The notes under the pieces were generated by a model. That model was not told the DNA's origin. It did no database searches and worked only from the letters and a program-made list of their open reading frames with translations. The position numbers and the translations under genes are program-made. Of a stretch of 64,000 bases of DNA, positions 59,728-64,000 are shown piece after piece. The stretch comes from M3007 sp031425155 (lineage in GTDB: Bacteria > Bacteroidota > Bacteroidia > Chitinophagales > Saprospiraceae), in NCBI GenBank assembly GCA_031425155.1, contig JANPIV010000107.1, positions 62,001-126,000 of the forward strand. The letters are read 5' to 3'. The first letter of the stretch is position 1, and each line of letters opens with the position of its first letter.

Positions 59728-62280
59728 ATGAAGGTTTCGCTGAATTGGATACGAGATTTCCTCGACCTGCATAAATCTGCCCCGAAAATTGCTGATATAT
59801 TGACCTCGTTGGGTCTGGAAGTAGAAGGTTGGGAGGCCGTAAAACCCTCCCCAGTGGATATGGAGCAAGTCGTCACCGCATTGGTCACCGCTTGCGAACG
59901 CATTCCCGACACGGATCACCTGTCCGCCACGCTGGTGGAAACTGGCAATGGCCAGCCCCGCTCCATCGTGTGCGGCGCGCCCAATGTCGCCGTCGGCCAA
60001 AAGGTCTTTGTAGCCCTGCCGGGTGCGCAGGTGTTCAGCAAAGACGGCCAACTGTTCACCATCGGCGAGCGCAAAGTAAAAGGTGTGCCTTCGCAGGGCA
60101 TGATCTGTGCCCAGGACGAACTCGGTGTCGGCCACGATCATAGTGGCATCATGGTGCTGCCGGAGGATACCGCTTTGGGCATCACCGCCGCGACTTGGTT
60201 TAAGCAGGAAACTGATACCATCTTCGAGATCGGCCTCACGCCCAACCGCGCCGACGCGACCAATCACCTCGGCATCGCCCGCGACCTGGCCGCTTACTTG
60301 CGCGTCCATGAACCGAATGCGGAATACGGAATACGGAATGCGGAATACCCCGAACTACACACTCCGAATGCTGCATTTGAAGTTGCTGTTGAAGAGCCTG
60401 CGGCTTGTCCCCGTTATACGGGCTTGGTTATCAGTGGCTTGAAAATAAAAGAAAGCCCGGACTGGCTGAAAAATCGCCTGCTCGCTATCGGTCAGCGGCC
60501 CATCAATAATGTGGTGGACGTGACCAATTACGTGCGCGCCGAGTTGGGCCAACCGCTCCATGCCTTTGACCTGGACGAAGTGAAAGGCGGAAAAATCATC
60601 GTCAAAACCCTGCCTGCCGGTACCGTTTTTACCACCCTGGATGGTATAGATCGGAAACTCCTCGCCGAAGACCTGATGATCTGCGACGGCGATTCTACGC
60701 CGATGTGCATTGGCGGCGTGTTCGGCGGAGCCACTTCGGGGGTGAAAGATTCGACCACCGCCATTTTTCTGGAAAGTGCTTTTTTTCATCCCCAATGGAT
60801 TCGCCGCTCCATGTTGCGGCACAACCTGCGCACCGATGCGGCCTGGATGTTCGAGAAAGGCGTGGACCCCAACGGCTGCCGCAAGGCCCTCGAACGTGCC
60901 GCTCTGCTGATTCAGGAGTTGGCGGGCGGTGAGTTTACTTCGGCAGTGGTAGACATTTATCCGCAGCCCATTTTACCCGCGCGTATCCCTGTTGCTTACA
61001 CCCGCGTGAATCGCCTGATCGGCGAAAATTTATCCCCGGAAAGAATCAAAACCATCCTCGCGGCCCTGGAAATTGGCATGGAGGAAGAAACCGCCGAAGG
61101 TTTGGTGGCCGTGGTGCCAACCAATAAACCCGACGTGACCCGCGAGGCCGACGTGGTGGAGGAAATACTGCGCGTGCACGGTCTGGACAATGTGCCCATT
61201 CCGGGCCAGATTCGCAGCAGCATGGAAATCCAGCCCCGCCCCAATCCCGACGCAATACGCAACCTTGCGGCGGACTTTTTGGCCTCCAATGGTTTTAATG
61301 AGTGCATGGGCCTGTCGCTGTCCAATTCAGCCTACTACCTGGCGGATAATGCCGCTTTCCCACTGCTAAAAGAGCGGCTCGTTTTCATTCATAATTCTGC
61401 CAATCAAGGGCTGGATTGCCTGCGTCCAACGCTGCTTTTTTCGGCTTTGGAGGCGGTGCAGCGTAACCAGAACCGGCAGAATGGGGATCTGCGGTTATTT
61501 GAATTGGGGAAGGTGTACAACAGCCCAGCCCCCCCCAGCCCCCCCCTTAATGGGGGGAGTACGGAGAGCTCCGCCGTTGGGGAGGGCATCGCGTATCCCC
61601 CTTTGGAGGGGGGCAGGGGGGAGGGCACTTCGCGTGCATCCTTCCAGGAGACTTTACGGCTGTCGGTTTGTCTGACCGGTGCTTACCAAGCCGAAAGTTG
61701 GCAGCCTGCGGCTAAAAAAACAGTGGATTTTTATACCCTGAAAGCCTACGTTCAAAATTTGTTGGCCCGTTTGGGGCTGAGTGGTTACCAGGAAACGGTG
61801 GTCCAGGAAGCACCTTATCAGTATGCTTTGAAATATCATCGCGGTGCGCAGGAGTTGGTGACTTTTGGGGCCATTCTACCAGCGATTTTGAAAAAAATAG
61901 ACGTGAAAAACGCGGTGTTTTTTGCTGATTTCCACTTCGAAAACCTGCTTAAAACGCTGGCCAGTCACAAGATTGCTTTTGTGGAACTAAACCGTTTTCC
62001 CACGGTGCGCCGCGATCTGGCCCTGGTGCTGAACCGCGCTGTTTCCTTTGGCGACATTCGCCAGTTGGCGGGAAAAACGGCGAAGAAAATATTGAAGGAA
62101 ACAACGCTGTTTGATGTATATGAAGACGAAACCCGGCTGGGTGCGGGCAAGAAATCGTACGCAGTCAGTTTCCTGTTTGAAGACCCGGAAAAAACCTTGC
62201 AGGACAAAGAAATAGATGCCGTGATGCAGCAGTTGCAACAGGCATTTGAAACCAAATTGCAAGCAACAATTCGAAAGTAA
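59728..62280 (+). CDS. pheT: Phenylalanine--tRNA ligase beta subunit, with two repeat-derived inserts
   Basis: 850 residues (most homologues are ~800-820). Structural/editing subunit that with PheS charges tRNA-Phe. Domains in order: N-terminal MKVSLNWIRDFLDL, EMAP-type tRNA-binding (~40-150; SIVCGAPNVAVGQKV), B3/B4 editing (~215-385; CPRYTGLVISGLKI, VVDVTNYVRAELGQPLHAFD), B5 (~410-480), catalytic-like core, and ferredoxin-fold anticodon-binding end (FPTVRRDLALVLNRAVSF...VYEDETRLGAGKKSYAVSF). Unusual: a repetitive linker (EYGIRNAEYPEL, about 197-210) and a Gly/Pro/Ser-rich insert (about 598-636) encoded by a G/C homopolymer-rich inverted repeat. pheS is not in the window; zapA and rny follow. 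Confidence 0.95.
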   Translation: MKVSLNWIRDFLDLHKSAPKIADILTSLGLEVEGWEAVKPSPVDMEQVVTALVTACERIPDTDHLSATLVETGNGQPRSIVCGAPNVAVGQKVFVALPGAQVFSKDGQLFTIGERKVKGVPSQGMICAQDELGVGHDHSGIMVLPEDTALGITAATWFKQETDTIFEIGLTPNRADATNHLGIARDLAAYLRVHEPNAEYGIRNAEYPELHTPNAAFEVAVEEPAACPRYTGLVISGLKIKESPDWLKNRLLAIGQRPINNVVDVTNYVRAELGQPLHAFDLDEVKGGKIIVKTLPAGTVFTTLDGIDRKLLAEDLMICDGDSTPMCIGGVFGGATSGVKDSTTAIFLESAFFHPQWIRRSMLRHNLRTDAAWMFEKGVDPNGCRKALERAALLIQELAGGEFTSAVVDIYPQPILPARIPVAYTRVNRLIGENLSPERIKTILAALEIGMEEETAEGLVAVVPTNKPDVTREADVVEEILRVHGLDNVPIPGQIRSSMEIQPRPNPDAIRNLAADFLASNGFNECMGLSLSNSAYYLADNAAFPLLKERLVFIHNSANQGLDCLRPTLLFSALEAVQRNQNRQNGDLRLFELGKVYNSPAPPSPPLNGGSTESSAVGEGIAYPPLEGGRGEGTSRASFQETLRLSVCLTGAYQAESWQPAAKKTVDFYTLKAYVQNLLARLGLSGYQETVVQEAPYQYALKYHRGAQELVTFGAILPAILKKIDVKNAVFFADFHFENLLKTLASHKIAFVELNRFPTVRRDLALVLNRAVSFGDIRQLAGKTAKKILKETTLFDVYEDETRLGAGKKSYAVSFLFEDPEKTLQDKEIDAVMQQLQQAFETKLQATIRK
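60310..60372. repeat. Iterated GGAATACGGAATGC words inside pheT
   Basis: GAATGCGGAATACGGAATAC and GGAATGCGGAAT units (words of 8-9 bp) are followed by a partial inverse ACTCCGAATGCTGCATT. Translated as NAEYGIRNAEYPEL within the linker before the B3/B4 domain. Confidence 0.65.
61520..61626. repeat. G/C-run inverted repeat inserted in frame in pheT
   Basis: Left arm GCCCAGCCCCCCCCAGCCCC (from about 61523) and right arm GGAGGGGGGCAGGGGGGAGG (to about 61626), with CCCCCCTTAATGGGGGG nested inside. Of the type seen intergenically in many Bacteroidota, but here it adds ~36 codons without breaking the frame. Confidence 0.75.
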
Positions 62281-62362
62281 AAAGCAAAAAAGCAATAAGC
62301 AATTAAGCAACGACCGCCGATCATTTCTCTGGAGCGCATTGCTTTTTGCCTTTTGCCAATTT
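62279..62362. repeat. Dyad of the iterated word AAGCAATAAGC between pheT and zapA
   Basis: AAAGCAAAAAAGCAATAAGC and AATTAAGCAA are mirrored by ATTGCTTTTTGCCTTTTGCC. It follows the pheT stop and ends 14 bp before the zapA ATG, so it may attenuate read-through. Confidence 0.5.
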
Positions 62363-62375
62363 GCCCATTTAACTT

Positions 62376-62618
62376 ATGACCAACACACCACAACCGCCCG
62401 CCATTATTCAGATCACGGTACTTATCGCCGGACGGCCTTACTTATTAAAAGTAAATGCCACTGACGAAGCCCTGATCCACCGTCTGGCGCAGGAAGTGAA
62501 CGATAAAGTAGCGGCTTTTAAGGCCGCCCAACCTGCAAAAGATCAGCAGGATTGCCTGGCGATGGCTTTGCTGACCTACGCCGTGGAACATTACCGCAGC
62601 AACGAAAAAAAACCCTGA
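62376..62618 (+). CDS. zapA: Cell division protein ZapA
   Basis: 80 residues. Small FtsZ-ring-associated protein that bundles FtsZ filaments; cytoplasmic. The N-terminal beta part IIQITVLIAGRPYLLKVNATDEALIHRLAQEVNDKV followed by a helix with QQDCLAMALLTYAVEHY is the ZapA fold; the family is typically 80-110 residues, so this is a short member. Position between pheT and rny is the usual one in Bacteroidota. ATG at 62376; the rny start follows 35 bp after its stop, indicating co-transcription. Confidence 0.9.
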   Translation: MTNTPQPPAIIQITVLIAGRPYLLKVNATDEALIHRLAQEVNDKVAAFKAAQPAKDQQDCLAMALLTYAVEHYRSNEKKP

Positions 62619-62653
62619 ACCCATTTTTTATCACTTAACCGATACAATGATTT

Positions 62654-64000
62654 ATGGACATAACATCAATTATAATTGGACTGGTTGTGGGGGGCATAAT
62701 TGCCTACCTGATCGCCAGTCAAACGACTAAAAAAGTCAACCTCAAATCCATAGAGGAGCAAAACCGCCAGGCTGATCTGGCCGTACAAGAGGCCCGCCTG
62801 ACCGCCAAACGCGTCACCGACGAAGCCGCAGTAGAGGCCCAGCGCCTGCAATTGAAAGCCGCCGATCTGATCGCCAAAGCCGAGGCCGAAAACGAGCGCA
62901 TCAAGCAGCAGAAAATTCAGGAAGCCAAAGAGCGCTACGCCCAGATGCGCAGCCAGTTCGATACCGAAAAGCACCAGCACCAGTTGAAATTGAAAGAGAT
63001 GGAACTGGAAGTGGTGAGCAAGGAGAAAGATTTGAAAATCGAACAGGATGCTTTTCAGGTGAAAATAACGGAAGTAGAAAGTCGGCGGACCGAACTGGAC
63101 AACCGCCAACTGGAAATGGAAGTGCTGCGCGAAAACCTGGACAAGCAACTGAAAATCGTGCAGAAAAAGCGCGAAGAACTGGATGCCGCCAACGAAGAGC
63201 GTATCAAAGCCCTCGAAAAAATAGCCGCTTTGAGCCAGCAGGATGCCAAAGACCAACTCCTCGATGCGGTGCGGGCCAAGAGCGAAAGTGAGGTGATGTC
63301 CATTGTAAAAGAAGCAGTGGTCCAGGCGAAACTGAACGCCAATAAAGAGGCCAAAAAGATCGTCATTCAGACCATCCAGCGGATGGCTGCCGAGTTCACC
63401 ATTGAGAATACTGTTTCGGTATTCAACCTGGAAAGCGACGACATGAAAGGCCAGATCATTGGTCGCGAAGGCCGTAACATCCGGGCGCTGGAAGCCGCTA
63501 CGGGGGTCGAAGTCATCGTGGACGATACGCCGGAGGCCATCGTTATTTCTTCCTTCGATCCTATTCGCCGCGAGGTGGCGCGTTTGTCGCTGCAACGCCT
63601 CGTCGCCGACGGCCGTATTCACCCGGCCCGTATCGAAGAAGTCGTCGCCAAAGTGCGCAAGCAACTCGAAGAGCAAATCATGGAAATCGGTGAACGCACC
63701 GTGATTGAGCAAGGCATTCACGGCCTCAATCCTGCCCTCGTGCGCATGGTCGGTCGGATGCGTTTCCGCTCTTCTTACGGCCAAAACCTGCTGAAACACT
63801 CCATCGAAACGGCGGAGCTGTGCAGCATCATGGCCGCCGAACTGGGCCTCAATCCCAAGCAGATCAAAATGGCCAAACGCGCCGGTCTGCTCCACGATAT
63901 TGGTAAAGTCGCCGAGGAAGAAACCGAACTGTCGCACGCGCTGGTCGGTATGAAAATGTGTGAACAATACGGCGAACACCCGGTCATCACGAACGCCGTT
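62654..64000 (+). CDS. rny: Ribonuclease Y (first 449 residues, cut by window edge)
   Basis: Endoribonuclease that initiates mRNA decay, anchored to the inner membrane. From ATG 62654: MDITSIIIGLVVGGIIAYLIA is the membrane helix; residues ~25-200 form a long coiled coil (EEQNRQADLAVQEARLTAKR...). The KH domain lies at about 260-325 (GREGRNIRALEAATGVEVI). The HD domain begins near 365 with KHSIETAELCSIMAAELGL and carries the metal His-Asp in LLHDIGK (about 413). The C-terminal ~70 residues of the family lie beyond the window. A second ATG at 62647 opens a different, short frame. Last gene of the pheT-zapA-rny cluster. Confidence 0.97.
   Translation, partial: MDITSIIIGLVVGGIIAYLIASQTTKKVNLKSIEEQNRQADLAVQEARLTAKRVTDEAAVEAQRLQLKAADLIAKAEAENERIKQQKIQEAKERYAQMRSQFDTEKHQHQLKLKEMELEVVSKEKDLKIEQDAFQVKITEVESRRTELDNRQLEMEVLRENLDKQLKIVQKKREELDAANEERIKALEKIAALSQQDAKDQLLDAVRAKSESEVMSIVKEAVVQAKLNANKEAKKIVIQTIQRMAAEFTIENTVSVFNLESDDMKGQIIGREGRNIRALEAATGVEVIVDDTPEAIVISSFDPIRREVARLSLQRLVADGRIHPARIEEVVAKVRKQLEEQIMEIGERTVIEQGIHGLNPALVRMVGRMRFRSSYGQNLLKHSIETAELCSIMAAELGLNPKQIKMAKRAGLLHDIGKVAEEETELSHALVGMKMCEQYGEHPVITNAV

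Overview
The window reads as a chromosomal segment of a Bacteroidota bacterium, most like the Saprospiria (Haliscomenobacter/Lewinella-type relatives). The evidence is internal. Seven genes encode large secreted proteins with a type IX secretion (T9SS) C-terminal sorting domain. Several start sites sit just behind TAnnTTTG (-7) promoter elements, and Shine-Dalgarno sequences are largely absent. Bacteroidota-typical families are present (DUF3276/PUR, DUF3127, DUF3467, DUF2141, GH3-like acyl-adenylate enzymes), as is the gene order pheT-zapA-rny. Species placement is inference. I saw no rRNA, tRNA, CRISPR array or intact transposase gene.

Layout. 1-7.2 kb (minus strand): class Ia ribonucleotide reductase, with nrdA (cut by the window edge) and nrdB separated by five unrelated genes: an AT-rich gene whose N-terminus looks like an EAD11 effector-associated domain, a DinD remnant, a DUF1016/YhcG nuclease, a small outer-membrane-like protein and a secreted esterase. 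Upstream of nrdB is a non-coding stretch with tandem hairpins and a tight cluster of DnaA boxes. 7.2-25.8 kb: a GT39-type membrane glycosyltransferase, a secreted glycoside-hydrolase-like protein facing a secreted repeat protein, murQ, DUF3467, two tandem giant metzincin-like proteins and a DPP-IV-type peptidase. 26-36.5 kb: amidohydrolase, a PUR protein with a long RGG tract, DUF2141, a W-repeat protein, an OB-fold DUF3127 protein, a peptide-type substrate-binding lipoprotein, a conserved unknown, yqeY, lptB and bcp. 36.5-45 kb: acetyltransferase, GH3-like enzyme, secreted sugar dehydrogenase, ahcY, proline dehydrogenase, aroE. 45-56 kb: an acetyltransferase between two inverted-repeat elements, a GH57/DUF3536 amylase-like enzyme, a carbonic anhydrase/SulP pair, an MFS exporter and a T9SS cargo protein. 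56-64 kb: fumC, a dead T9SS tail, a VIT1/CCC1 transporter, a c-type cytochrome lipoprotein, pheT, zapA and rny (cut by the window edge).

How it fits together. Most genes are housekeeping (nucleotide reduction, muropeptide recycling, methyl cycle, proline and shikimate metabolism, LPS transport, Phe-tRNA charging, cell division, RNA decay) or secreted polymer-degrading functions exported by the T9SS, whose machinery is not in this window.

The accessory signal lies mainly in repeats. At least two related families of short inverted-repeat elements occur (copies near 29.5, 35.8, 45.2 and 46.1 kb). A separate element near 2.3 kb supplies the stop codon of the DinD remnant. A nine-copy TTNNCCACA/TGTGGNCAA array precedes fumC. 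Many gene ends carry long stems built from iterated short words, each different from the next. Two similar repeat-like inserts sit in frame inside pheT.

The most unusual protein-level observations are the two adjacent metzincin-like proteins that both have Gln in place of the first zinc-binding His, encoded by different codons, and the EAD11/YhcG/DinD island.
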